The notes beneath the pieces were generated by a model. That model saw nothing but the letters and a program-made list of their open reading frames with translations, ran no database searches and was not told the origin of the DNA. This document shows, in pieces, positions 22,975 through 34,526 of a DNA stretch of 64,000 bases. How positions within the stretch are numbered: position 1 is the first letter of the stretch; each line of letters starts with the position of its first letter. Source of the stretch: Chamaecyparis obtusa (Eukaryota > Streptophyta > Pinopsida > Cupressales > Cupressaceae); contig BSBK01003249.1 of the NCBI GenBank assembly GCA_027943335.1, forward strand, positions 481,577-545,576. Direction: 5' to 3'. The position numbers and the translations under genes were made by a program.

Positions 22975-23450
22975 CTATTTAGAGAGTAAAACCCCATCTA
23001 CCCCTAAGTTGGCTAGTTCATCTGCTCTTTTGTTCCCTTCTCTGTAAATACGATTGATAAAGATTTTTTTAAAGGTTTTGCATAGGATCAAAGCTTGAGA
23101 TAGTAGTGAATTCAAATTGTCCATTTCCTAAGCACATTAATTATAATTGTTGAATCTCCTTCTATCTCAAGGTATTGTAGTCTCATAGAGGCACATTTGC
23201 CTAGACCTTTGACTAGAGCAAAAAGTTCTGCCCAATTTTTGGTTTCAATCCCTATAGGTTCTGCTATGGCAGCAATTTTCTCCCCATCTTTATTATGAAT
23301 ACTGCATCCAATGCTAGCTATCCCTGGGTTCCCTCTTGAGGCACCATCAAAGTTAAGTTTGAACTATCCCTCTTTTAGAGGACTCCATTTATAGTCAGAT
23401 CTTTTGGATGTCATGATTTGATTACCTGAGCCTATAAAAGGGGGGAGTGA
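22975..23450 (-). pseudogene. LINE ORF2, C-terminal RNase H domain
   Basis: RNase H fused at the end of ORF2. Visible on the minus strand: FKLNFDGASRGNPGIASIGC (catalytic Asp), ETKNWAELFALVKGL (Glu), EGDST (Asp) and YREGNKRADELANLGVDG near the end, with a TAG stop at 22,975-22,977. The catalytic Asp/Glu/Asp are kept. One in-frame TAG (in place of Trp before FKLNFDG) and a frame break near 23,130 are present. An RNase H tail is known in a subset of plant L1 elements. Confidence 0.88.
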
Positions 23451-23634
23451 GAGACCTATCCATTTTCCTCGCATTTTGCTATCCCAGTGACTCATATATA
23501 GATCCATTTTTTAAAAATTTAGAGATTCTACAGTTCATGTTCTCTATGATAATAGCCTCAATTTTATTGCAGAGTTGTCTCCAGTCCAATTTTTCCTCTT
23601 TGAATATCCTTTTGTTACGTTCTTTCCATAATTC

Positions 23635-24387
23635 CTAGATCAATATTGAAGGGGAATAAATCCATAGGCTGGCATAAATACTATCTTTTTTTATGGCTGG
23701 CCAGGCTTGTAGCATCGCAAGGAGAGAATGAGCAAAGGCTGATGACCAACCCAAATTCCCTACGAGCCACTTCCAACACTGATTTGAAAAAGGGAAGTTA
23801 AGAAATAAATGATCTACATCCTCTTCATAGCCCTCACAAAGTACGCATTTACTAGGTCCAGAGAAGTCTAGCTTCTTGAATCTATCCGCAATTAAAAGTC
23901 TATAATTAAGGGCTAACCAAGTACATAATCCTATTTTAGGGAGACAATTTTTATTCCAATAGAGGTTAATAGGTATTTCCATTTTGGGTCTTTTATAATT
24001 TTGGGAGATGAGATTGTACCCATCTTTTATGTTATATTCACCTATTTTAGAGCCATCCCAAACTAGTGTATCTTTAGAGGTTTTTAATGAGAGTTTCCTT
24101 TTGCTAAGAATTTTTGTAATCATATTTTCATCTTCTAATGATATGCCCAAACCTTTCAGAGATTTCCATACCCATTCTACTCCATTAAAAATAATATAGT
24201 CCTTGAGACGGGTACCCATCTTTCCCTTTAGGAAATTTATGAGGGAGGGGTTATCTAAAGAGTTGGATATTGCATCATAACCTCCCCAAGAATCATCCCA
24301 AAAGAGAACCTCCTCACCAGAGTTAGGATTCCAGGTTAATTTCTCCTTTATTATGTGCCTGCATTCCATCATAAAATTCCATATTTT
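23635..24387 (-). pseudogene. LINE ORF2, zf-RVT (C-terminal zinc) region
   Basis: Open segment 24,372-23,635 downstream of RT. It contains the WDDSWGG motif, then NLYWNKNCLPKIGLCTWLAL and the zinc-binding stretch CVLCEGYEEDVDHLFLNFPF...QCW, which is the zf-RVT family of plant L1 and LINE-derived genes. It is joined to the RT by a stop/frameshift at about 24,380. Confidence 0.9.
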
Positions 24388-26354
24388 TTATCCCTTGGGA
24401 GGGTAAGTTTCTCTGAATATACTAATCAAATCCTTGTCTTCGAGGTATTTATGAATGAGGATTTTGGCCCATTTTGCCTCTAGGTTTCTATATAGCCTCA
24501 AAATCAATTTAGCCCCAAGGGCCTTACCTTGATCCCCTAGATTCTTAAGACCTACTCCCCCCTCATCTTTTGGTTTGCATATGTTTTCACATGAAATTAA
24601 GGGGAATTTCTTCTTTTCATTACCCCCTGCCAAAAGAAAGTTCTTAAATGCTTGATAATTTATGTTCTTTTGTGAGAGGGGAGGTGAATACAAGATTATT
24701 AATAAGTTGGCATAGCTTTCAAGACTGATCTTACCATATTTGCTCTTCCTATAGAGGAGAGCCATCTTCCTTTCCATGAATTCATCTTGTTCTTAATTTC
24801 TCCTATAATGGGGTCCCAGATGTCTGTGGCTCTATGGTCTTTAACTAGGGGGAGACCTAGGTATCTGCAAGGAAGCTTACCTTGATTAAAATTTAGAATC
24901 TTACAAATATCTTTCTCAACCTCTTTATCAGTATTAAAGAAGAATATTTCTAACTTATTCGGGTTAATTTCTTGTCTTGAAGCTTCTGTGTATGTTTCTA
25001 GCATCTTTTTAAAGGAACGAGCCTCTTTTCTATTGTTGGCCCTGTATAACAAAGTGTCATCTACAAAATGTTGATGTGTTGTGGGTTCTAGTTGACTGGT
25101 TATGGTTAATCCTTCAATAGTACCCCTCTCCTACTCTTTTGAGATAGCCCTACCTAGCGCATCTACCATAATAATGAATAAAAAAGGAGAGATAGGGTCA
25201 CCTTATCTTAACCCTCTAGATATGCTGAAGAATCCTTCTACGGTACCATTCACTAGCACAGAGATCATAGGAGTGGAAATGCATTCAAAGACTAGATTAA
25301 TCTAGCTTTTTGAGAATCCAAAGGCTTCTAAGCACTTGCATAGGAATCTCCAATCTACTTTATCGTATCTAGTTTGATGAGCATGCTAGGGTTTTTGTTT
25401 TTTTGGACCGAGTGTATAGCTTCTTGAGCAATAATGGCACCATCAAAGATCGATCTTCCTAGAACAAAACCTATTTGTTCCTCACTAATGATTAAAGGAA
25501 GGAGTTTTTGTAATCTGAGTGCAAGGGTTTTCGTGAGGATTTTATATAATGTGTTACAGAGTGTAATTGGTCTAAAATCATTGAGGTTCATGGGCTTTTC
25601 TTTTTTTGGGGATGAGGGAAATAAAAGTGTTATTTACCTCCTTAAGAATTTTCCCTGAGTTCCTAACACCTTCTAGTGCTTCTGTTACTTCCTTTCCGAC
25701 AAAGTGCAAGCATTTCTAGAAGAAAATAGCTGAGAAGCCATCTGGCCCTAGAGATTTATCTGAATTCATTTGCATTAGGGGATTTTTAACTTCTTCTACT
25801 AAAAATTTAGCTGTTAATGCTTTATTATGTTGTTGATTAATAACTTTGGGTATATTTTTAAGAAGTTCCACTTGACTAACTAAGTTTGAACTCTCCAAAT
25901 TATTCAAAATTTGGTTGAAGAAATTCACTATTTTGGTTACAATTTCTTTTGAATCACTTATAGTGTTGCCTGCATCATTTTTTATACTTGATATTCTATT
26001 TGTATTTCTTCTTTGTTTCATGCTATTGTGAAAGAATTTGGTATTTCTATCCCCTGCTTCCAGCCAAGTCTCTCTTGACTTTTGTTTCCAAAATAATTCT
26101 TCTCTTGCCAAAATCTCTTCATATTCCTTGAGAAGATTCTTTTCTTTAAAGTAGAGTTCATTATTCATTCTTGCCTGAATGACTTGAGAGTTGACCTCAT
26201 TCATTTCTTTTTCTAGGGCCAATTTTGTTTCAAATATATTGCCAAATTTGGTTGAATTCCATTCTAATAATTTCCTCTTAATCAATTTTAGTTTGTTAAC
26301 TACTATGAACATCTTGGACCCTAATATATTAGGTTCTGACCACCAAGCCTCCAT
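24388..26354 (-). pseudogene. LINE ORF2, reverse transcriptase domain
   Basis: Non-LTR RT. Residue landmarks in order: NSDKSLGPDGFSAIFF near 25,740; NDFRPITLCNTLYKILTKTL near 25,580; IISEEQIGFVLGRSIFDGAI near 25,480; the catalytic box HFVDDTLLYR near 25,060-25,040 (FADD variant); then LPCRYLGLPLVKDHR and SWKGRWLSSIGRANMVRSVL. The linker from the endonuclease (26,354-25,900) includes the usual ELFWKQKSRETWLEAGDRNTK motif. Frameshifts at about 25,355, 25,700 and 24,700 prevent translation. Confidence 0.93.
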
Positions 26355-26387
26355 AAGATTTAGGATATCTGGATCCCTAAGCCAGGC

Positions 26388-27235
26388 CTATTCAAATTTG
26401 AAGGCACATTTCTTTGGTTTCATTTTTGTTAAAATGTTCAAAAGTATTAGGTAATGGTCTAATCCTGATACCATTAAGATCTTAGCCTCAGGGGAAAAAT
26501 CATATTTGATCAGACTTCCTTTAAGGAAGAATTTGTCTAGCTTTTCTGAGATGTTGCAAAAACCCTTTCTCCTATTGTTCCATGTGAAGGAATTGTCTTC
26601 TGTTAGAATTTTGAGAAGAAAGTTTCTTTCCTTCCAAAGGTTAAAGTCCCTAGTTGCCAGTGGTAGGGTCTTCATGCCCCCTCTTTTTTCAGAGAGCTTT
26701 GAGATCACATTGAAATTTCCAAGTTTCTTTCCTTCCAAAGGTTAAAGTCCCTGGTTGCCAATGGTAGGGTCTTCATGCCCCCTCTTTTTTCAGAGAGCTT
26801 TGAGATCACATTGAAGTTTCCTCCCAAGATACTTAGTTCGTCATTCCTTTGACTGAGAAAGGATTCTATTTCCTGCCAAACTAAAAGTTTCTCTCTATTT
26901 TGAATAAGGTCATATACATTTATTATATTAAAGGTTAGATTATTCCTAAAGTCCTTAACCAATCCACTCATCCAATATTGTCTTCTTTCTATAATGTTGA
27001 TTGAAATGTACCTTGGGTTCCAAATTATGGCTAAGCCTCCTAAGGCTCCTGAAGCTTGTGATGCTTCAATTAATCTAAATCCTACCTTTTTAAAAAAATT
27101 CTCCATTTCTATGTTATATAGCTTAGTTTCCTGTATAAGAATTATCTCTGGGTTATGAATTTTTATGCAACATTTAATTATTCACTGCTTGTTAGGGGCA
27201 TTCATGCCCCTAAAATTCCATGAAAGGAGGTTCAT
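26388..27235 (-). pseudogene. LINE ORF2, endonuclease domain
   Basis: APE-type endonuclease that would nick target DNA to prime reverse transcription. The start at 27,235 reads MNLLSWNFRGMNAPNKQ, the canonical plant L1 ORF2 opening. Catalytic Glu is in ILIQETKL. The usual GGDFN motif reads GGNFN, so a catalytic Asp is lost. A 101-bp tandem duplication (26,621-26,822) shifts the frame in the middle of the domain and splits the reading frame into two overlapping parts. A stop after NAPNKQ is also present. Confidence 0.88.
26621..26822. repeat. 101-bp tandem duplication inside the LINE endonuclease
   Basis: Two adjacent copies (26,621-26,721 and 26,722-26,822) starting 'agtttctttccttccaaagg', with only a few differences. 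101 is not divisible by three, so the copy shifts the frame. Confidence 0.92.
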
Positions 27236-27264
27236 GGCTCCCTGGAAAGGCTCTTCCCCTTCCC

Positions 27265-29530
27265 TACATTTAGAATTGATGTGATTTTAACCTGACCCCT
27301 TGCTTCTCCCACTAATTCTCTTAATTCTGCATTAGGCTTCCTTCCTCTTTTTCTTGAAACTTTCACACAATCTAGGGAGTTCATGCCATCTTTTAGGAAA
27401 GCGATGCCTAAAGTTTCCTAATCTTTTATTTCCCTATTTTTGAGTTCAATCATCAATTCTTCTATTGAGCCTCCTAAAGTTTCAACATTTGTGTCAATTC
27501 CACTGATAAGTAATTTTTTCTGAAGTTCTAGTTCTTCTTTATCACATATTTCATCCATGACTTGATCCATAAGTTCTTCAGTTAAAGTTTTCCTATAAAA
27601 TCAATTATTCTGTTGACTTCCTCCTGGAATCTGTCACTTTCTGATGGTATTATTTCCTTAGGGGAGGGTTCCTCAATTGGACTCAGGTCTATGTGGCCAA
27701 TATTTGTTTCTTGTGCAAGGCCAATATCCTCTTCCTTAGACTGAGAATCTCCCTTAGTAGTTAAAGGATGATTAAAATCTAGGTTAGTAGGCTTATGGAT
27801 ATTAACAGATATTAGAGTAGAAGTTGTAACTTGGGGTGAGATAAGGGTTGTTTCTACAAAAATTCCCTCTGTAGCTTTGTGCATATTTGAATTTTTTATG
27901 GGGTCCTTGGCTATTAAAGGTTTGGCCGCTAGATTGGAGACAGTTATGCTGGGTGGAATCACTTCATCTGTAACTGGATCGGGATTACTATTCAATATTA
28001 CCAAAACCTTATCTGGCTGAGGGGGAAGATCATTGAGATGAAAGCCTCCTGAGTTCTAATTAAAGGAGATATGAGGAGTGGGATCAGGAAAGGGTGGAAA
28101 AATGGGTTGAACACATAATTCCCCTTCCTCCAAAAATGAGGAGGGACAGTTTGTTTTGAGAGAATTTGTTTTATGAGAATGAGTTTTAGATGAACCCTCC
28201 TAGTTTAATTTCATATTGTTATCTAGGTTCACCTCTAAGACCTGTTTGTAATTTTTATTGGGAGTATCTAAGAAAGGAGGTGATAGACCTTCCTCTTGGC
28301 TTCTAAATACTTTCTACAAGTTTGCCAGACTTGAACATTCTACATCTATGTCTTTTATTTCCACAAAATCATCATCTATGATTTTAGGGTAAATACATAC
28401 CGATCCCATCTTGCAGCTTAATTCCAGAGGAAAATTAAGAGATTTATTGATTTCCATTTGGACAATGATGATTCTTTCTACACTATTTTTGTCTAGATCT
28501 ACAAATCCTACAAAATCTCCTAGGTCGTGTCCTATTTCCCTAAGAGAATCAACATCTGAAAGTTTGAAGGGAAGATTTAAAAGCTTAATTTTTTTTTCAA
28601 CCAATATATTCTTTAATTTAAGTGGATCAAAAAAGGGTACCCAATCCATGGTGAAGAAATCTATATTTCTAAATTTCAGAAGCCCTTCATTAAGGAGTTT
28701 TTCTTTCAGCTTTTTGCTAGAGCAGTCAATATAAAGAAATTTATTTTGAAGGATAGTAATACATACCTCATTACGCAACTGTGCTCTTATCTAGTTCATG
28801 ATCTTCTCAACCGAGGCTCCTGTTCTAGTCCACCTACATATGATGCCATATTTCACACACAACTTTTGTGTTCTACTCACCTTATTATTATTAATAACTA
28901 ATTTTTTTGGTTAGGTCTTTTTACTAAAGGAATGTTATTTATACTAGGATTTCCTCCTAAATTATTTTCAATTCTTCTATGCAGAGGGGAGTATACCTTA
29001 CCCTGTGAAGAGCCAAGATGCAAATTACCAAAATTGCATAATTTTGGATCTCCAGAAGGATGTGTATGATCTGTCCCAATCTTTTGCCACATTCATTGTT
29101 GTTCATGTACCACATCTTGGACTGCCTGAAGCTTAGGGTTTATATTTCTTTGATGCGGTGGTGAATAAATTTTAGACTGCAGATAAGGGGCGTAATCCAA
29201 ATTTTTTATAGTCTTAAGCTTCCCCCATGATGAAGCCCTAGAAGAAGTCCTATGGGAAGAAGCTAAAAGTACAACAAATCAATTTGAAATATTTATGGGA
29301 ATAGGGTCTAAATGAATCTTCTTTAAACATCGTCGATGTCCTGAGACTTCTATCCATTCTTGGGGCCCTACTGCCCAGGAATCTATTTGGGTTCTTACAA
29401 CATAACCCTCTGAAAACTTCATGGATTTGGCATACTTAGTCTTTGCAAAATTCTTGATCTGGCGATCCAAGAAAATAGTCGAGAAAAGTTTTGACCGAGC
29501 GCAATTAGCAAAGCGAAAAAGCAGAGTCAT
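27265..29530 (-). pseudogene. LINE ORF1 (DUF4283 RNA-binding protein), broken
   Basis: ORF1 proteins bind LINE RNA and escort it to the nucleus. The likely start is the ATG at 29,530 (MTLLFRFANCARSK). The clearest part is 28,778-28,314, a DUF4283 domain (FFTMDWVPFFDPLKLKNILV then LNLPFKLSDVDSLREIGHDL). A long Pro/Ser/Thr-rich segment follows (28,004-27,582), then a basic tail (KRGRKPNAELRELV) ending near 27,265. Several frameshifts and stops split it. No CCHC zinc knuckle was found in the remaining sequence. Confidence 0.8.
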
Positions 29531-30088
29531 TTTTTCCGTGAGATATTAATGAAACTTATTAATGATTGTTAATAGTATTTTTATTAAGACTGTTATAATT
29601 AATAATTTTCATTTTAATTATTTTAATATATACAAAATAATTTCATAATTAAGTATTTTCACTTCAATATTTATATTATACAATTTTATGATGATTAATA
29701 GCTATTTTAAGAAGATCCATTATAATTAATTTTTTTGGGTAAGTTAATAGCTATTATGGGCAATACCCTTTATATTGATTTCAAAAAACTTTCTAGCTAT
29801 GGTCATATGTGGGCCTTTGAATGTCTCTCTAATTGCTAAGGTTGAGCCAATTATAAAATTTGGTTCCCATAGCGTAGAGAGACATCTACCCACCCATCCA
29901 AAATCTAAATACAATCCTTGCAAATTTTACAGCTTCAAAAGGAGAAGCACCTAGACCCAAATTGTGCCCTCTAAACACATCAAAAAGTGCAAAAATATCC
30001 CCGCCTATACCACGAGCATACACCACCAAATATATACTATAACCTATAATAAATGTATTTTGCAAAAAGAAAACTAGAATGGTTATGT
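29531..30088. other. AT-rich, no gene recognised
   Basis: Low-complexity AT-rich sequence upstream of the LINE ORF1 start. A short open stretch on the minus strand (29,886-30,092) has a Leu/Phe-rich composition but no recognisable domain. Confidence 0.5.
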
Positions 30089-30640
30089 TCACATCAACTT
30101 CTTCATTTCCATAGCTTTGCCTCTAGCTAGATATTTTGGTCCACAGTGCTCATGGGTTAGCAACTCGATAGCATGACTTGGGCCCTCATCCTTGTCATAC
30201 TTTGTATGTTCCTCTTCAATAACCATGTTAAAGTCTTCCTCATTACTGTAATTATCAATGCTCTCATCTCTCAAGAAGTTTTTTATCCAATCACCTCCCT
30301 CATTCAACATTGACTCCAAGAGGTTCCCAAGGAACACAATATTTCTAATAATAATCATCTTCTTATTTTCAAAGGCATCCAGCTTCATGCTAGTAATTGC
30401 ATGAAACTTGGGTACCTCCTTCCAATGAAAATTAACATTATAGTTTTCTTGCAAGAGAGGAATTTGTTTCTTCTTATTAATATTCACCAACACATCTTCA
30501 ATTTAACCAAAAAATGAGTTTTTGAAGACAGCCCCTTCCTTTGTTTCCCCCATTTATAGCACATCTTCTAAGAACACGATAGAGATATCAGTATTCATAT
30601 GGTGTCTATGATATGCATTCAAAAACTCCTCCCCAAGAAG
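30089..30640 (-). pseudogene. Unrecognised coding remnant
   Basis: A 134-codon open frame (30,493-30,089) with protein-like composition (FHWKEVPKFHAITSMKLDAF, GGDWIKNFLRDESIDNYSNE). Coding character continues upstream across a stop to about 30,640 (EFLNAYHRHHMNTDISIVFL). The acidic centre and Lys/Met-rich C-terminus are not diagnostic. I do not recognise a family; it may be a host-gene pseudogene or a fragment of an uncommon transposon gene. Confidence 0.35.
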
Positions 30641-31337
30641 GGACTGACCATTTTGTTAACTAGGTAGTGAAAGGAATTACATATGAATTTTAGCCTCTTC
30701 TACAAGACCTCGTCAACATAAGACATTTGTGATTTATCATAGATAAATTTGATGGGAGTGTTTGTTTTATATATTTGCTAACCCTTTTTCTCAATTTCAA
30801 ACTCTGTGAGTCACCAAAGGCCACTAGGAGAGCATAGATAGGAAAAAATCAATATGTTCTCAGCTAATTGTAGTGACATTCCATATTTGAAAAATCTATG
30901 TGGATATAGGATATAGGAATAGATTTATATTCTATATGACTCATAGAAAATGGTATCAGGGATTGACAAAGAATAATCAAGGATTTTGATGGACCAATTG
31001 GTTGTCTATTATTTATGGGCATCATTTTGACTCCTTTCCCATGTCTGTCAACAAGGTCATGCTTGGATATTTTTTAGCATTGTTTTGGCTTCATGGAAAA
31101 TTTTCTCTTCAATATAATTTGACAATATGATAGATTTATATGGTTTTTGTTAACCAAAATTATGAACAAATTTCCTTGATCAACTGATTAGGTCTATTTA
31201 GTAATGTGTTGCATTTGCAATTTCACAAGTATAATATTTAATTGTCCTTATTTCTAGTCATGCAATATACAAAATATTCTCAATTCTTAGACCCTACAAC
31301 CAACCATATGTTGGTATTGAATATTTATTCAAATTAA
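30641..31337. other. No gene recognised
   Basis: AT-rich sequence with no supported coding frame, repeat pair or structural signal. Confidence 0.5.
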
Positions 31338-32631
31338 TAGTTAGGAGCATCGAGAACACACACAATCAACACCAACCAAAATATTTTCATTTATCGTCTT
31401 CAGTTTTTTTTTTGGCTTTTTGGTCTCTACATCTCTCGTTCAACTTGCAAAAGTTCAACTATGATAGTTGAGGGTGAAAGGAAAATTTTTAAATATGGAT
31501 AATAACTTAAGTCATAGGATTGTGTAATCATATCAAGCAATTGGCAAGTGTAAAGACAAATCACATAGCCCTCACAAACACCCTTCCAACCCATGCTAAA
31601 TGAGAGCTTGATACAAAATATAAACATCCATCAATGCATAAAAGATTAAGGATTTTTGTCAGATGTTGTGATTGCAAATTTAGATTAATGTGTATGTAAA
31701 TTTGATAGAATGCCTCATTGAAACTCAATTTAATAGATGCAATAATCATAGGATATACTCAAAATAGATTTTTTTAATAGCTAGTAGGAAGTAATGCCAA
31801 ATTCCATAGCCTATATAGAAACAAAATATTTGGAATGGGTGTGAACCTCCATCAAAGAATGCATGTGAATTGTGTGTTTTATAGAATGCCTCCTAAAATG
31901 TGTCTCCTTGCTATTCAACACTTCCAAGAAAGTGTAATTGATAGGTTGTGAACCAATGCATCCCACATATTATCTTTCTTTTGATGATAAATGTCATGAA
32001 ATACTCCACTCCCATTCAAACATGAAGGTGGGCATCAAACAAAAGATTAAATGCCAATAGAAGTTGAGAATAATGCAAGAAAAGAAATTTGTTTACATAT
32101 ATATTTTATAATAAATATAATCTTGGGGGGTGGGTTCAAATGGAAGAATATATAACGAGACCCCGACTATGAATAGAAGGTGGAGAGTAGTGTGCAAAGG
32201 TTACCTAAACTATAGATATGGGTTATGGACTAGAAAATTTTAGATGAGTATTGATTAAGAAAGGGGAGGTCTAGTTTGCAACCAATAGTGTGGAGAAGTG
32301 ATCTAGGGGGGGAATATTATGTGCGATTATTTTATGAGGAGCCATGAAGGAAAGTGTGTGTGTAATAGTCAAGAGGTGAGTGTGGGTGGGTGGTGAGTAG
32401 GAGAAGTGTGTTCCAAATAGAGGGGAAGATCAATGAAAATGAGAGAGGCCAAGATTTTTGTAGTGTTTTACGAGTGAAAATTTGGTAATAAAAATCATTT
32501 TTTTGTGGATTTATTCTTTGTATATTGTTATATATATATATATATATATATTGTAGTGTAAGAAGAGAGTTTTTTTAGTAATTATTCTCAAATTTGTGTT
32601 GGTAGAAAAGGGAGAGTTTCCTTTTACATCA
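31338..32631 (+). repeat. N1 5' LTR (long version)
   Basis: About 1.29 kb. It matches 34,527-35,273 at both ends but carries an extra segment of about 533 bp (31,657-32,189) missing from the right copy. A (TA)n run lies at about 32,525-32,551. Confidence 0.7.
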
Positions 32632-32633
32632 AA

Positions 32634-32645
32634 TGGTATAAGAGA
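32634..32645 (+). other. N1 primer binding site
   Basis: TGGTATAAGAGA, two bases after the LTR end. It is a degenerate match to TGGTATCAGAGC. Confidence 0.7.
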
Positions 32646-34526
32646 TGGTGGTCTTGAGTGTCTAAACAGAGCATTAAACCTGAGGTAGTTTGGCACTAGG
32701 ATGTGTGAGTGAAAACTATATAATTATGCAAATTGTTTGACACCTGTGAGGTAGTTTTCACTTGAGGAGTGAAGTGGTTGTCAGGGGTTAAAAAGGATCA
32801 TTGCGGGTGTGTGAAGTCCCAATAAATTAAGAGCTTGGAGCTATATAGAGAAAAGTGTGATGAAGGGTGCTCCCCTTAATACCACAAACACATAACAAAA
32901 ATAGAGAAACAACAACCATATGCAAGAACAGAAAATTGGCTTCTTATTATCTCCACAAATGTGGAATTACAAACTTTTAAAATTACAATATGCAAAGCCA
33001 CATGGGCATTCCCTTACAATATTCTGTAGGACAAAGTCTCAAATTATTACCCAGAACTATCCCGAACTGCCTAAGACAACACTACAAACCTTTCTTATAT
33101 AGGCAATTTCCACCACCCAAGAAGGTTCCAGAAATTTAGCCCTTTAGGCCGACGAGACATAGAATTATTTATTTTTCACAATTATTACAATAGGGTCGGC
33201 TCAAAAGCAATACAAAATATGATTTTAGGCAACCCAACTTCCAGAGGCCATAACTTTTTAACCGTAACTCTATTTTTCTATTGTAACCACTTTTTGAAAA
33301 TGCCATGACAAGATCTACAACACTAGATAAGCGCTAGCGCTAGTCAGTCGGGGGTCGATCGTGATCTGAAGCCTCTAAGGCCTTCAAAATTGACCTGGAA
33401 GATTTCGTACCCAAAAACATCAATAACTTCACCAATACTGATGATGTGGCAATGAAACTCAACTGGTAGGCTGAAATGACTGAGATGAACCTCCAACTTT
33501 GAAATCAGAACATTCCAAGATCATATGACCAACTTACTAAAAATAGTAAGTTTCCATAAATAGCAGCTCTGCACAAGATAGCCCTTATTGAAAAGCAAAC
33601 AGAAATATTTTTGGGTGATGCAAGATTGCTCTTACACCCATGATGCTCCTGCATCAAAGTGAATGTATGATGAGAGATTGTATAAGTTGAGTTGATGATT
33701 CTAAGGAAGAGGACTAGATGGGTCATGAAGAGGCCCATTTTGATTGTGTTTGTTGAACGAAATTAGGATAAGAGTTATGGGATGTGGATATTCTCGTTGA
33801 ATATAGAGTTGCAACTAGAAGGTGAAGGATGTTTGAGAAACCCACACACATGAGGATCAAAAGGAAGAGGAAGTGGTTGTGATTGATCATCAATTGGTAA
33901 ATGAATGGAAAGACCATGATAAAGAGGAAAATACCTCAAAGGCTGAGGTAGTGAAAGAGGAATAATTTTAGAAGATAGAGCTTGTCACTAATGTTTATCG
34001 AGAACTTGATGAAGATGGGTGTTTTTGGCAATAAGTGAAGACAAGATACCTAAATAATATGTTGCAAGAAGAACTAGTAAAGTAGATGAGGATGAAGAGG
34101 ATGTGATTGTAGCAGTGGAATGCTAAAAGGTTGAAGATGCACATGAAGAAAGAGTGCAAGTGGACATTGCACGTTTGGTTGGTTGGTTGCATATGGAAGC
34201 AATAGAGATTTTTTTGGTGGGAATTGGTGGAGGTGGTCATTTGATGGTGGGTTGAATCCTACGAATAAGGAGAGAGAAGAGTGATTTTGGTGAAGGAGGT
34301 TGACTTATAGTATAAAAGCATCCACAAAAGGGGATAAGAGTGGTGAATGGAGATGCAAGCGGAGGGTGATGGTTGTCCCAGTGATATGTTGGAAGAGAAT
34401 GAAGAAGAAGATACATCACCTCCTAAACATAGTGATGGAGTTTGTTGTAGGTTGCATGCAACTTGCAAGGGTAATCAGACTAACTTCACTTTGTAAGCCT
34501 ATGCTCACAATTTTTTGTTACTTGAT
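32646..34526 (+). other. N1 internal region, no recognisable gene
   Basis: No copia or gypsy domain is seen on either strand. The part at 32,840-33,480 looks promoter-like on the minus strand (CTATATAAG near 33,095, followed by GC-richer sequence). A hairpin (AACTTACTA-AAAA-TAGTAAGTT) lies at about 33,532-33,553. The last part (34,000-34,450) is G/A-rich on the plus strand. Confidence 0.5.

Larger units (their letters stand above)
22975..29530 (-). mobile_element. L1-type LINE, degenerate
   Basis: Minus-strand non-LTR element with ORF1 (29,530-27,265) and ORF2 (27,235-22,975). ORF2 holds AP endonuclease, RT, a zf-RVT domain and a C-terminal RNase H. It has no LTRs. DUF4283 in ORF1 and the terminal RNase H are features of plant L1 elements. 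I could not find a poly-A tail (poly-T on the plus strand) or target duplications, so the outer ends are the coding limits, not the true ends. Confidence 0.9.
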
